Below are positions 1 to 27,508 of a stretch of 64,000 bases of DNA, one piece after another. Every line of letters starts with the position of its first letter. Positions within the stretch are counted from its first letter, which is position 1. Position numbers and translations under genes: made by a program. The notes below the pieces were generated by a model. That model did not search any database and was not told the origin of the DNA. It saw only the letters and a program-made list of their open reading frames with translations. This stretch comes from Sceloporus undulatus (Eukaryota; Chordata; Lepidosauria; Squamata; Phrynosomatidae), in contig NC_056522.1 of assembly GCF_019175285.1 (NCBI RefSeq), positions 35,670,003 to 35,734,002 of the forward strand. The letters are read 5' to 3'.

Positions 1-647
1 TCATCTTATTATAGGCCAGCACACGTTTTTTCTCATCCTCAGCCATGGGTGGTTTAACAGACTTCTCCATACAGCAAGATAAAGTCCTGTTTTAATTGAC
101 AAAATTAAGCAGCCTCATTATCTTAAATGTCTTGATTGGTTGCCATAGAAATGAAACCTAAGATCTACTCTCAATAGAAGATGGTACAGTACAATGGACA
201 TGAATAGCAGCTATACCAGTAGGCTATACCAGAAGAAGAGAGAAAGGAGGGCCCTTCTGGCAGTCCAAAACACACAGCAGAAATAATCCAGTTTGAGACC
301 GCTTTAACTGCCCAGGCTCAGTTCTAGCGAATCCTGGGAACTGTAGTTTATTGTGGCACAAGAGTTCTCTAACAGAGAAGGCTAAATGTCTCACAAAATT
401 ACAGTTCCCAGAATTCCCTAGCATGGAGCCAGGGCAGTTAAAGTGGTCTTAAACTGGATTATTTCTGCAGTGTGTTTTGGACCTTACTGGAAAGACCACT
501 TTTTAAAGGCTCCTAATCCCTCAGCTCTGACCAGCGGCAGTCTTTTTCGGCAGGCTGTAACCTACTGGGAGGAGGTACAAAATAGGGTTATCATATTTTG
601 AATAATTTAAAAAAGGACATATGTACTATTTCAGACCACTAGGGTTA
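1..647. other. Non-genic DNA upstream of FLVCR1
   Basis: No host coding exon is visible. The only clear structure is a foldback element at about 262-483; the rest is plain AT-rich sequence with short open frames that resemble no protein. Confidence 0.6.
262..483. mobile_element. hAT-like non-autonomous foldback element
   Basis: The ends are inverted copies of a GTCCAAAACACAC-type terminus, followed inward by matching arms (TAATCCAGTTTGA on one side, its complement on the other). The middle carries an imperfect inverted pair around a GAATCCTGGGAACTGTAG motif. The 8 bases on either side agree only partly, so a hAT-type 8-bp target duplication is suggested but eroded. Relatives lie at 50727-50947 and about 11886-12104. 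Confidence 0.6.
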
Positions 648-853
648 TTATGGAGATTATCACACAGAGAAAAAGGATGGGAGAGAAGCGGGATGCTCCC
701 ATCCTTATTGCGCAGGAAACTACCATTAATGACTTCACTGAGGGGAGAAGGACAGGATGAGCGGGACATTGTGTGATAATCTTCTGGCAATCGGGTAATA
801 AGGATGGGAGCATCTCGCTTCTCTTCTGTCCTTTTTATCCATGTGATAATCTT
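648..853. mobile_element. Foldback element with GATTATCACA-type ends
   Basis: The segment opens with GATTATCACACAGAG and closes with the inverted form near 853. The arms (about 650-710 and 785-853) both contain the AAGGATGGGAGCAT-type sequence in opposite orientation. A second GATAATC motif occurs inside, so two copies may be nested. No coding capacity. I infer a miniature inverted-repeat element of unknown superfamily. Confidence 0.5.
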
Positions 854-1047
854 CGCACCAGTGGCATTGGTAGGAGGGTGCAGCTGGTGAGGCCTGCACC
901 AGGTGACACCATCAGGGGGGTGTCCCAATGCCTTTCCTCTGGAAAGAAATGAGTTTGGTTTGCCATTTCCTTTTGGTGAGGGGAGTGAGGAGAGAGGTGA
1001 AGCCATAAACTTTACTTTCTGATTCCCCTCCTGCAGCCACCCACTCG

Positions 1048-1430
1048 TAGAATCAATGAGTTGGAAGAGACCCCAAGGACCATCCAGTCAAAACTCCTGC
1101 CATGCAGGAATACAGTATCAAAGCAGCCCTGACAGCTGGCCATCCAGCCTCTGTTTAAAAGCCTCCAAAGAAGGAGACTCCACCACTCTCTGAGGGAGTA
1201 TGTTCCAATGTCAAGCAGCTCTTACTGTCAGGAAGTTCTTCCTAATGTTGAGCTGGAATCTCTTTTCCTGTAGTTTGAATCTATTGCTCTGGGTCCTAGT
1301 CTCTGGAGCTGCAGAAAACAAGCTTGCTCCATCCTCAGTATGACACCCTTTCAAATATTTAAACAGGGTTATTATGTCACCTCTTAACTTTCTCTTCTCC
1401 AGGCTAAACATACCCAGCTCCCTAAATCCT
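1048..1430 (-). mobile_element. CR1 LINE 3' fragment
   Basis: Read on the minus strand this is the end of CR1 ORF2 plus the short 3' UTR. The frame at 1211-1411 encodes FSLEKRKLRGDIITLFKYLK, matching the C-terminus of the longer CR1 at 16302-19130. The 3' UTR carries the usual CR1 tail wording. It is heavily 5' truncated and diverged. Confidence 0.85.
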
Positions 1431-1779
1431 GATCTGTTTGGTTTCTTTCCACCATTGTGCTCTTGGGAGACTGGTTTGACATCTTCTTTCCTTGAGGGTG
1501 AAGATAATTAATAACTAAAGCACTATTCTTGCTCAGAGGGGCCATCCCATCTTTGCAGTCTTGGATGGGGGGATGGTGGCAAGAGGAGGCTGGGTCCCCC
1601 AGGATGGGTTTGAAAATCCACCTGGACTGAAATTTTGCCTCTGAAAAAGAGGACGTCTGGGAAAAGGAGCGTGTATGGTAACCCTGTATAAAGCAGGACC
1701 ATTTTACTTGCCCTGCCAAAGAACCACTTTTTTCAGAGCTTGGGAGCACTAGTGTTCGCTGCTAACATTTTGCCGTTTT

Positions 1780-2017
1780 GTGTGTGTTGTGTGCCTCCAA
1801 GTCATTTCCCGCTTATGGTGACCCTAAGGTGAACCCATCACAGTGTTTTCTTGTCAGTTTCCTCAGAGGGAGTTTGTCATTGCCTTTTCCTGAAGCTGAG
1901 AGAGTGTGACTTGCCTAAGGTCAGTCACCTAGTGGGTTTACATGGCTGAGTCAGGATTCAAACCCTGGTCTCTAGAGTCTAGTCCAATGTTCCAACCACT
2001 ACATCACATTGGTCCTC
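1780..2017 (-). mobile_element. ACA-type tRNA-derived SINE
   Basis: On the minus strand the order is a tRNA-like head with a B-box-like GGTTTGAATCC-type sequence, a core with CTTAGGCAAGTCACACTCTC, and a 3' tail GGAGGCACACAACACACAC. This is the abundant lizard SINE that ends in ACA repeats. Further copies lie at 2934-3150, 3203-3447, 3729-3851, 4961-5158, 36132-36358 and 36393-36609. Confidence 0.75.
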
Positions 2018-2144
2018 TGTTGATGTTACCATGGAACCATTTATCAAGCTACTAGTTATGTTTCCCAAAAAAATAGCTAAACTTACTCAGGAGTCTTTGG
2101 TGGGGGACTTTGAAAGCCTGTTTGAAAGTCCACAATGTGTACAG

Positions 2145-2265
2145 CAGTGATTCCCAAATTTGGTCCTCCAGCTGTTTCAAACTTCAACTGCCAGAAGCCC
2201 AAGTTAACTTGGCCAACAGTCAAGAATTCCCAAACAGCTGGAGGACCAGAGTTTGGGAACCGCTA
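2145..2265. mobile_element. Short hAT foldback element with intact target duplication
   Basis: The 121-bp element starts CAGTGATTCCCAAA and ends with the inverted form, the arms continuing through GGTCCTCCAGCTGTT. It is flanked by a perfect 8-bp direct repeat, GTGTACAG, at 2137-2144 and 2266-2273. CAGNGRTTCCCAA-type ends with 8-bp target duplications are the hallmark of hAT transposons. It has no transposase and would have needed one from elsewhere. Confidence 0.85.
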
Positions 2266-2933
2266 GTGTACAGATTCACCCCATCCATATATTTGTCGAT
2301 ACATACCTGTGCCCTTCTATACCTGATTTCTGACAAAAGGTGTTGTGACTGGGGCTCCCAAGCCAGAGTTCAACTGCTGATGAAAAAACAGCCAGTGGAA
2401 AATGCAGAACCTTAGGAGGTTCCAAAAGTGCTTAGCAACAGTCAGTTCAAACCATCATAACTAATCCTGTGTATTAGGGCTTCTGTTTACTTGACCAAAC
2501 TTGTTTTAATAGATCTCAGCTGCCTTTCTCCTTTTTTGAAAGGAGATCCAGTAGTTCAGGTGATGAGATTTTTCTGAACATAATGGTACAATAAAACAAT
2601 AACATCATAAAAGGCATTATAGTTAGATCCCTTACAAAAATCATTTACAAAACAAATGAAGTACCAATATTTTCAGTGTAAGATCGTGGTAGTTCTGAAA
2701 CCCAGGCCTTGCTATAATATTTCTTACAGACCAACATCTGTTCTGAACATTGATTATAAAACTCTTTTTCTAGTGACATCTTCATAAAGAACCTCATTGC
2801 ATTTTTTAAGGAGTAATGGTATAGTAGGAAGAAAAGACAGATAAAATTTGCTGTTTCTAAGCAGCCTGTTTCTCCATTGCCTATTTCCCTCATGGCTGCT
2901 GTACCCAGGGCATTTTTCTTTCTTATCAAAACA

Positions 2934-3150
2934 GTTGTTGTTCTGTGCCACCAAGTCATTTCCAACTTATGGTGACCCTAAGGGTCCTCTTGACAAGTTA
3001 CTTCAGAGAGAGTGGGTTTGCCATTGCCATTCTCTGAGGCTGACAGAGTGTTACTTGCACAAGGACACCTAGTGGGTTTACATGGCCAAGCTAGCATTCG
3101 AACCCTGGTCTCCAGAATCATAGTCCAAAGCTCAAACCACTATGTCCATC
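2934..3150 (-). mobile_element. ACA-type tRNA-derived SINE
   Basis: Same family and orientation as 1780-2017: tail GTTGTTGTTCTGTGCC at the left and tRNA-like head at the right, with the motif CGAACCCTGGTCTCCAGA. Diverged but nearly full length. Confidence 0.75.
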
Positions 3151-3202
3151 AATAGATTTTTAGCCAAAGTGTGCTTCCAGAATAATTTTTATTGTATAAT
3201 TG

Positions 3203-3447
3203 TTTGTTATTGTTGCTGTTGTGTGCCTTCAAGCCATTTCTGATTTTTGGCAACCCTAAGGTAAAACTATAATGGGTTTTCTTGGCAAGATTTGTTCAGA
3301 AGAGGTTTGCCGTTGCCATTCTCTGAGTCTGAGAGCATGTAACGTGCCCTAGGTCACCCAGTGGGTTTCATGGCCAAGTGGAGAATTGAACCCTGGCCTC
3401 CAGAGTTGTAGTCCAACACTCAAACCACAACACCATGCTGGCTCTCA
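3203..3447 (-). mobile_element. ACA-type tRNA-derived SINE
   Basis: Second copy about 50 bp from the previous one, same orientation, full length from the GTTGCTGTTGTGTGCC tail to the GCTGGCTC tRNA start. The two insertions are separate, because each has its own tail and head. Confidence 0.75.
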
Positions 3448-3639
3448 ACTGTATAATTGTTTTGCCTCAAACTTACAATTTTATTATGGGTCAGTATGCA
3501 TGTGTGGACAAGTGGTATTGATTTCCATTTTAAATTAAAAAAAATATCTTAAGGAAAGAAAGAAGGACTACTTGCACAATACCTATTAGCTGACAGCACT
3601 AGAAGGCCTCTGCCGGAAGCAACCCCAAAAGCTGAGTGT

Positions 3640-4010
3640 ATCCACACTGCATACTGTAATTATAGCAGTTTTATTACTGTCATGGCTCCATCCTATGAAA
3701 TCCTAGAATCTGTGGTATGACAGTATCTTGTTGTTGTTATTGTTGTTGTGTGCCTTCAAGTCATTCTGACTTATGCCGACCTTAAAATGAACCTATCACA
3801 GGGTTTTCTTGCAGTCCAACAAACAAATCACTATGCTATGCTGGCTCTCTTCAGTTGCAGTACAGTACCTACCATTCTCTCTAATCCATTCCCCTGACAT
3901 AAAGGTATCTGGCAGAAAATGTATGAGAAGTACCTGACAAGATTACATTTCCCAGAAAGTGGTATCAAACTGCTATAATTCTGTAGAATCAGTCCATGGG
4001 ATTCACTCAC
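3640..4010. mobile_element. Old hAT-like element split by an ACA-type SINE
   Basis: The left part (about 3640-3728) begins CCACACTGCATACTGTAATT and the right part (about 3930-4000) holds the complementary TTACATTTCCCAG and AAACTGCTATAATT motifs. Between them lies an internally deleted ACA-type SINE at 3729-3851. I infer a foldback element cut in two by a later SINE. Both parts are eroded. Confidence 0.4.
3729..3851 (-). mobile_element. ACA-type SINE, internally deleted
   Basis: The (GTT)n-type tail, the TGTGCCTTCAAGTCA tail domain and the GCTATGCTGGCTCTC head are present, but most of the core is missing. Confidence 0.65.
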
Positions 4011-4547
4011 AGACTAAACTAGTCTTTTAAGAGGCTATTGAAAGTTATCATCAAGAATATGAACATGTTTTGCCCCAACAAGAGGAAGGATTTTGGAAAA
4101 TACACCGAGCAATGTCTCACTGTCCTTTGAAATTTAATGAGACTTCAGTCTGGGAAGTTAAAGCGGCTTGCACCCTCAGCACCCCAACTGTAACACCATT
4201 GACAATATTTCACAAGAACTTACCACACACTTTCATTTCCTCCTTTTTTATCCCAGCCTCTCTCTGAAAGTCATCTGTATTTCCTCTCCATCCTAAATAC
4301 CAGCTTTAAGGAGGTAATGTGGAAGGAGGAGCACAATATGACCAGGCAACAGTTAAGCAATCCCTTTCTCCTCATGATAGCTGAATATGATGGGAGCTGT
4401 AGTCTAGCATGTCAGGAGGGTGCCAGGTTAGCAAAGGATATTATCTCTGTGCAGTCTAATAATTGTTTTTTAAAAAATACATCAGGACTCGGTTGCAAAG
4501 CTTAAGAGATATTAGAGCTCAATTACAAAACCCTTCACTAATCATTT

Positions 4548-4657
4548 GGTTGGCTGGATGGCTATCTCTCAGGAGTACTTTGATTGTGAGTTCCTGCATG
4601 GCAGGGGGTTGAACTGGATGGCCCTTGTGGTCTCTTCCAACTCTATGATTCTATGGA
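4548..4657 (+). mobile_element. CR1 LINE 3' terminal fragment
   Basis: Only the last 110 bp of a CR1 remain: GGCTGGATGGCTATCTCTCA, the GGCAGGGGGTTGAACTGGATG segment, and the end at CTCTATGATTCTATGG. CR1 elements insert with strong 5' truncation, so such tails are typical. Confidence 0.8.
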
Positions 4658-4960
4658 GTTTATCATACTGGGGCTAATTTTGGCATTAAAGAGAGATTAA
4701 AGCACATTTAAGGCAACCTGCAAATAAAGCAAAAATGGTAATTGCACAAATGGTTATGACACACAATTGTGCAAATGAAGAAATATCGGAAGTGCATTGT
4801 CACTGAAATCCCGAAAGTAAAAAGGTGTGCGTTAATGCTTCTTTGTGACCATTTTAATGGTGGGTTTTGTGCGATGTTGTGTGAAATAGTTTTGCGTAAT
4901 TATGTGATTTTTCTGGGATATTCACAGGGTAAGCGCCCAATGTCTTTCATGAGATAAACT

Positions 4961-5158
4961 CCTATGACTTATGGTGACCCTAAGGCAAACCTATCATGGG
5001 GATTTCTTGGCAAGATTTGATCAGAGTGGGTTTGTCATGGCCATCTTCTGAGGCTGAGAGAGAGAGACTTGCCCAAGGTCACCCAGAGGGTCCACGTGGC
5101 CAAGCTAGGATTTGAATCCTGGTCTCCAGAGTCATAGTCCAATGCTCAAACCATGATG
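4961..5158 (-). mobile_element. ACA-type tRNA-derived SINE
   Basis: Minus-strand copy lacking its extreme tail. The core and the tRNA-like head with the GGATTTGAATCCTGGTCTCC motif are present. It separates two stretches (about 4670-4960 and 5160-5460) that both contain unusual GCGATGTT- and TTGCG-type words, so it may have landed inside an older unclassified element. Confidence 0.7.
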
Positions 5159-5459
5159 TTTATCAGACACAAGTTTTTGACCCTCAATTCTGCTAAGGAA
5201 GTGAAATGAACATTGCAAATTGACCTTATAATGCGATGTTTTACTACATTGTTTGCTTTTCCGTCATTCCCCCGAAACGTGATGTTAGCGCTATACAAGG
5301 CGATTTGCATGATGCGAAACCATGCACAGCGGATCTGTTTACTACACCAGTGCCTTCCTTTTCTGTCGAACATTTCGCATCAAAATCTTTGCGCATGCCC
5401 TTTGGAGGTTTTGGTTGTATCTTGACCTTTGTGCTTCCGGGGGAGCAAGGGGGTCCCCC

Positions 5460-5960
5460 CCATCTCTAGAATCCTATTTAGTGGTGGGGAGGGGGAGAAG
5501 GAAAGAGCCGAAGGAAAAAGGGGGATCTTGATGCAAAGGGTGACAGAAGGCAAAAGGGGAAATCTGGGTGGCTTTAGGACTGCAAAGCACTGTCATAGCG
5601 AGGTGGGGGGGATGGAAAAAGTGATGGAGGAGGAGGAGGAGGAGGAGGAGGGAGCCGTGGGAAGAAGGGAGCCATTGAGGGCATCCTATAATGGAGCAGG
5701 AGGAGGAGGATGAAGGAGCCAGGGCAGCTCAGAGGGAGGTGAGGGTTGGAAGGAAGGAAGAGGAGGAGGAGGATTGCCCAGGGAAATAGGGCTGTGGAGA
5801 GAAGCTGGGGATGTAGGGAAATGGATGCAGCAGGAGCAGGCTCTTTTGACAATTTATGCACATGATTTTTTTGGGTGCTTGCTTTCCTCTTACTCCTGGA
5901 ACTTAAGAGCCATCATTATTATTATTGTTGTTATTATTGTTATTGTTTGTGTTATATGCG
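5460..5960 (+). repeat. Purine-rich and triplet low-complexity tract
   Basis: GGA/AGG triplet runs (about 5625-5780) are followed by an ATT/GTT triplet tract at about 5915-5950. Open frames through here are long only because the sequence is repetitive. Confidence 0.7.
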
Positions 5961-6106
5961 GATGCTACAGTCAGAATGCCAGCGCTGCATTTCCCTTTTA
6001 TTCCCAATTGATTGCATGGGTCAGTTGGAATTGACAGGTCTCTCTCTCTCAGCCTCAGTGGAAGACAATGGCAAAGTGTAAGCAGGAGGAAAGGGTTCAG
6101 GTCAGG

Positions 6107-6135
6107 TCAAAGGCAAAGGCAAAGGCAAAGGCAGG
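6107..6135 (+). repeat. CAAAGG hexamer tandem repeat
   Basis: Four to five head-to-tail copies of the hexamer CAAAGG. Confidence 0.7.
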
Positions 6136-6773
6136 GCACGAACGGAGCTCCCATCAGGCACTTTCCTCCCTTTTTAAAAAAAATATTTTTGGTAAAATGT
6201 GCGCATGTTTTGTTTTTTCTTGAGAAATATATATATTCTTGCCCTTTGCAACATTTTCCCTTTGCTGGAAGTCAGCAAATGAAAGGGAAAGAGAACAAGC
6301 TTCCAGCCACGTTATATATAGACTTTTTTTCCTTTGAGAATCCATCCTAAAATGTGAATGTTACATTCGAATGTTACATTTGTTGCTCTTGTCAATTAGG
6401 CAATTGGCAAAATGATACATGCTTTTACAAGGAATTCAGGGATAGCTCTGAATTGCTTTTAAATGCATAAAAGAATGCATGACAATCGCATCCTTTTCTG
6501 GCATTTACGAGGTGATGAATTTATTATTATAAATTTACAGCGCTTTATAAATAAAAGTTAATAATAATAATAATAATTATTATTATTACATGTGCAAGAG
6601 GCATTCTGGGATGGCAAGGAGTGGGGGATACAGGATGCATTAACTTGCATTTTGGGGTTGAAAATAGGACCAAGGGCAGATCATAAGAGGTTTATTTAAC
6701 AAAATGTGCGCACTTTGGGGCATTTTGTGCCTGGCTCTTTAAAAAAAGGAGGGGGGAAGGCTTAGGGTTAGAA

Positions 6774-7385
6774 GGGGCTGGACTGGATGGCTCTTTGGCA
6801 CCCCTTCCATTTCTAGGGTCCTATTTATTACTTCAGAAAAGAAGAAGGGGCTGGACTGGATGACCCTTTGGGGTCCCTTCCATCTCTCTGACATCCTATG
6901 TATTCCTTCAGGGCAGAAGAAGGGGCTGGATTGGATGGCCCTTGGGGGTCCCTTGCATAGATTAGATTTACCTATAGGTACAGACCCCACTCCCCCCCCA
7001 CATATACCTATACCTAGACATATACATATAGAACATGCATACACAGACACACACATATCCATAGATAGATATATTCACACACACACACACACACACACAC
7101 ACCTCTTTATAAATACAGGCAGACAAGACAGATATACATATATATACACATATATGTCAGAGACACATACTAATAAACATCTCTCTGCATATTCATAGTA
7201 TCCACAATAGCTGACAACACACACACGTTTTTATATTCACATGTATTCCTTCAGGACAGAAGAAGGGGCTGGACTGGATGACCCTTTGAGGTACCTCCCA
7301 TCTCTCTGGCAACCTATGTTTTCCTTCAGAAGAAGGGGGGGACTTGATGACCCTTTAGGGTCCCCTTAATTTATAGCATCCTATG
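6774..7385 (+). repeat. Minisatellite built from a CR1-tail-like unit
   Basis: A unit of about 72 bp, beginning GAAGGGGCTGGACTGGATG and ending near TCCTATGTATTCCTTCAG, occurs at about 6774, 6844, 6918, 7260 and 7330. The array is interrupted at about 6958-7250 by CA/TA microsatellite. The unit resembles the CR1 3' end (GGACTGGATGGCCCTTGNGG followed by TTCCA), so I infer tandem amplification of a CR1 tail. Confidence 0.65.
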
Positions 7386-7625
7386 TATTCCTCCATCACA
7401 CATCAAGGCAAAACACACACACACACACACACACATATATATGCACGTTTGCATTCGCGCAAAGAATGTATCTCTGCACATATTCACTCAGAACATACAT
7501 TTATTTATATATATATTTATATATACACACTCAAAACCCCCTCCCCCGGGGTTGCCCTGAAAAAGGAAGGCCACCGGAAGGGAATGGGGTGAAAAAGCAG
7601 CTCAGCATCATGGGAACTTTGCAAT

Positions 7626-7873
7626 CAGTAACTTTTGCGTCGCATTGCGTTATTCCCTACCACACCAAACCATTTCGCAATGCATTAGAAAGGATAACGG
7701 GAGACAAATGACAGACTCTCCTTTTCCCCCCCCCCCCAATGCCCCAAAAGGGGAGGAATGACGCAAAAACTACGGAAGCGTTGCGCAACGGGCTCCCATA
7801 GAAATGAATGGCGTCTGGAAGAATATTGCGTTATCGCCTTATTGCGCAATGTTGGTTGCGCAAAAGTGACTCT
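7626..7873. mobile_element. Foldback element with TTGCG-rich arms
   Basis: The left arm reads CAGTAACTTTTGCG then CATTGCGTTATT. The right arm, read as complement, gives AGAGTCACTTTTGCGCAA then CATTGCGCAATA. The middle includes a C12 run. No coding potential. I infer a non-autonomous DNA element of unknown superfamily. Confidence 0.45.
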
Positions 7874-7984
7874 TTGGGCAGGAAAAATCGCCAAAAACTC
7901 CCATGACACCTCAATGGCTGTTTCTTTTTAAAAATGATACAACAAATTGCAACATAATTATTGTACTAATTAATGGCTATGGAG

Positions 7985-8587
7985 CAGAGTGACCAGAGGC
8001 CCTCCTTTTCCAGGACATGTCCTCTATTTCAGCCTTCTGTTCAGGCGGAATTCAGAAATGTCCTCCATTTTGACTCAGAAGCGCAAATGTACATTTCTAT
8101 GAGTATTTTAGCTTTTCTTTGGTCACCGCCTACATTTTTCTTGCCTGTCCTACATTTCACGGTGCCTTGCCCACCTTCGCACAGGGTGAGCAGGCGCCCT
8201 CCTTTTCCAGGACACATCCTCCATTCCAGCCTTCTCTCCAGAAGGAATTCAGGAATGTCCTCCATTTTGAGGACAACTAAGAAGCATGAATTTATAAGAA
8301 ACGTTGATAGAAGTTATTTGGTCATGTCCTACATTTCCCCCGAAGGTCCTCCATTTCAGGGTGCCTTGTCCTCCTTTGCTCAGGGACGAGGTCCTCCTTT
8401 TCCAAGACATGGCCCTCCATTCCAGCCTTTTGTCCAGGAGGAATTCCAAAAGCTCCTCCATTTTTGGAGCAGAACTGACATTTCTGTGTTTTTTTAGCTT
8501 TTATGTGGTCGTGCCCTACATGTTTTTCTTGAAGGTCCTACATTTTGCAGAAGCTTGTCCTCCTTTGTCCTCTATCTGGTCACCCTG
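7985..8587. mobile_element. GGTGACCAG-ended repeat with internal tandem units
   Basis: The ends are inverted: CAGAGTGACCAGA at the left and TCTGGTCACCCTG at the right. Inside, a unit rich in TCCTCCTTTTCCAGGACA and TCCTCCATTTTG words recurs at about 200-bp spacing (7988, 8186, 8385). The same family is at 56193-56615. This copy ends about 100 bp before the FLVCR1 CpG island. It encodes nothing recognisable; it looks like a terminal-inverted-repeat element that grew by internal duplication. Confidence 0.6.
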
Positions 8588-8689
8588 GCTGCTTGTAGAG
8601 AGGAGAGAGAAAAATGTTGAGACTGAAACGGAATCAGATCGAATTAAATCCCTGGAGCAGCAGCAACAGCAGCTGTGAACCTGAGCAGC

Positions 8690-8960
8690 ACGTGGCCACC
8701 GCTGAGATCAAAGGAGCCGCGGCCACGCCCTGCGTTCGAAAGGGCGGGGCCCCGCGTTGATTGATGCCTGGAGGGAAGGATGAAAGACCGAACCATGCCT
8801 CCTTCTTCTTCGCGATTGGCTGAGACGCTGGCGTTCCACGGCTCCTTATTGGCTGAGACGCGCTGTCGTGGGGATGCATCGGCCTGCGCTGCTCTGAGCA
8901 TGCGGGAGCCGGTAGGAGTCATTCTGGCAAGGAGTAGGGAAGCGCCAGGAGGCTTTGGGG
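8690..8960 (+). promoter_or_regulatory. FLVCR1: FLVCR1 CpG-rich promoter region
   Basis: CpG dinucleotides are dense here compared with flanking DNA. A GC box (GGGCGGGGC, 8743-8751) and two inverted CCAAT boxes (ATTGG at 8815-8819 and 8848-8852) are visible. The inverted CCAAT boxes sit inside an exact 14-bp duplicate, ATTGGCTGAGACGC, spaced 33 bp apart. An NRF1-like GAGCATGCG half-site lies just downstream, near 8900. No TATA box is obvious, as expected for a housekeeping-type promoter. The transcription start is probably around 8870-8930; this is inference. Confidence 0.65.
8815..8861 (-). promoter_or_regulatory. FLVCR1: Tandem NF-Y (CCAAT) sites
   Basis: Two copies of ATTGGCTGAGACGC lie at 8815-8828 and 8848-8861, on the same face of the helix (33 bp apart). 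NF-Y commonly works from paired CCAAT boxes at about this spacing. Confidence 0.55.
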
Positions 8961-9494
8961 GTTCTCCCTCTTGGAGAAGGAGGGGAGGGCAGGGCCCAGC
9001 GGCAAAAGGAGAGCAAGTGGGGCTGAGGGAGGGAGAGGCCTTGTGGGGCTTTGCAGGTGTCTGGGGTGGAAGGGGACAGGTGAGGTCCAGAGGACACCTG
9101 GGGAGGCCCAGGGTGACCTTAGTCAGGCTCTGGCGAGAGGAGGAGCGAGGGAAGGAAGGGGAACTTGTGACTCCGTGGTGGGTGTGGATGTGTGTGTGAA
9201 TTTAGTGATGCGTGTCTAAACTGGGGGGGGGGGGAAATAATCCTACAACAGTATAGTGGGTGGAAGAAAGAGGAGGGAAAAGAGGAGGAGCAGTTCTCTC
9301 CTGTTGTGTGTGTGGAGTAACCTTGCCATAGCCCTGCTCAGCCTTGAGGAAGGTAGTTGTGGAGAAAGAGGGAGCTGTGTGGAGGAGGGGTTCTAGGAAG
9401 GAGACTTCCAGTAGGTGGGGATTGCTTGTCTCTAGTTTGGGAAGGGGTGGGAGGGGAATGAGTAGAGGCTAGTTGGAAGGAGAGTGGCTCAAAG

Positions 9495-26525
<17,031 letters not shown>

Positions 26526-27478
26526 ACAGAGGAATGTTAAAGATCTTCAGTTGTTGCATTATACCAAATGAAAATAGTTTGATCGCAAGACCTATATGCC
26601 TGAAGGTAGAGCTATGTGCTATCAGTGATAATACCATGCAATTTGCTTATGAAGTAAAATGCCCATACTCCATTGGTGTCACATTTTAGTATTTCAGAGA
26701 CTATATTGGCAGTTTTCATCATTTTTTAAAATTTGCATGGATAAAGGATTTCTAGGAATCTGTGGACTTTCAAAAATATATGAGAGCAATTCAGTTTTAT
26801 GACACGTCACAGGTTCTGATTAAAATAGCACAGCGGTTCTCTTTTCCTCCTCATAGCCCAAAGATCTACCTCCTAGCTCTTTGGAGCAGGTTTTTTGGTG
26901 CATGTGAAGGGTCCCACTGAAAGTGTGAATTACCTCCTTCTCACACTGATTCTGTTTTTTCTGTGAAAGCAGATATCCAGAATTGAACACAGCCCGTGAA
27001 ATGTGTGCACTGAATAGATTGTCATAAATTAAGGGAGTGGTTTTTTTAACTTGGATTTTTACTGTAAATATTTTAGAAATATTAAACTGCCTTTCTGGTG
27101 GGGAGGCATTGCACAACAAACAGTATAAGAATTTCAAATTTTTGAATGTGTTATACTGTAAATTTTATTTGCCATTTCTGTTGGCTTTAAAAGGATCATG
27201 GTTTATGAAATTTCTCAATATGTGTGAAGGACCTGCATAAATATATATTTTCTGGAAATACTTTATGGCCTGTTATTTAAAAGATAAAGGCTGTATTGAT
27301 TTGTGAACAACAGAATCTCTAGATTCTCATTTATTCCGACTTCTTTTCCTTTGCATTCTGAAAATGCAGACATACATATTTCTGTAGCTTGGGAATGGCA
27401 ACAAAGCATTGCCAAATCTTTCAAATGCCCATGTCCACAGCCGTTCTCCACTTGTTCATGAATGTGTGTTAGTGAACA

Positions 27479-27508
27479 GCACTGTCTTCTTTTAATAGGC
27501 ATTATCAA
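27479..27508 (+). repeat. 30-bp exact direct repeat, copy 1
   Basis: Thirty bases beginning GCACTGTCTTCTTTT and ending GGCATTATCAA recur exactly at 28882-28911. The flanks on either side do not match. Confidence 0.9.

Noticed and set aside
5429-5861. Open frames rich in Glu or Pro in the GGA tract
   Set aside because: Low-complexity translation of purine triplets; no conservation signal.
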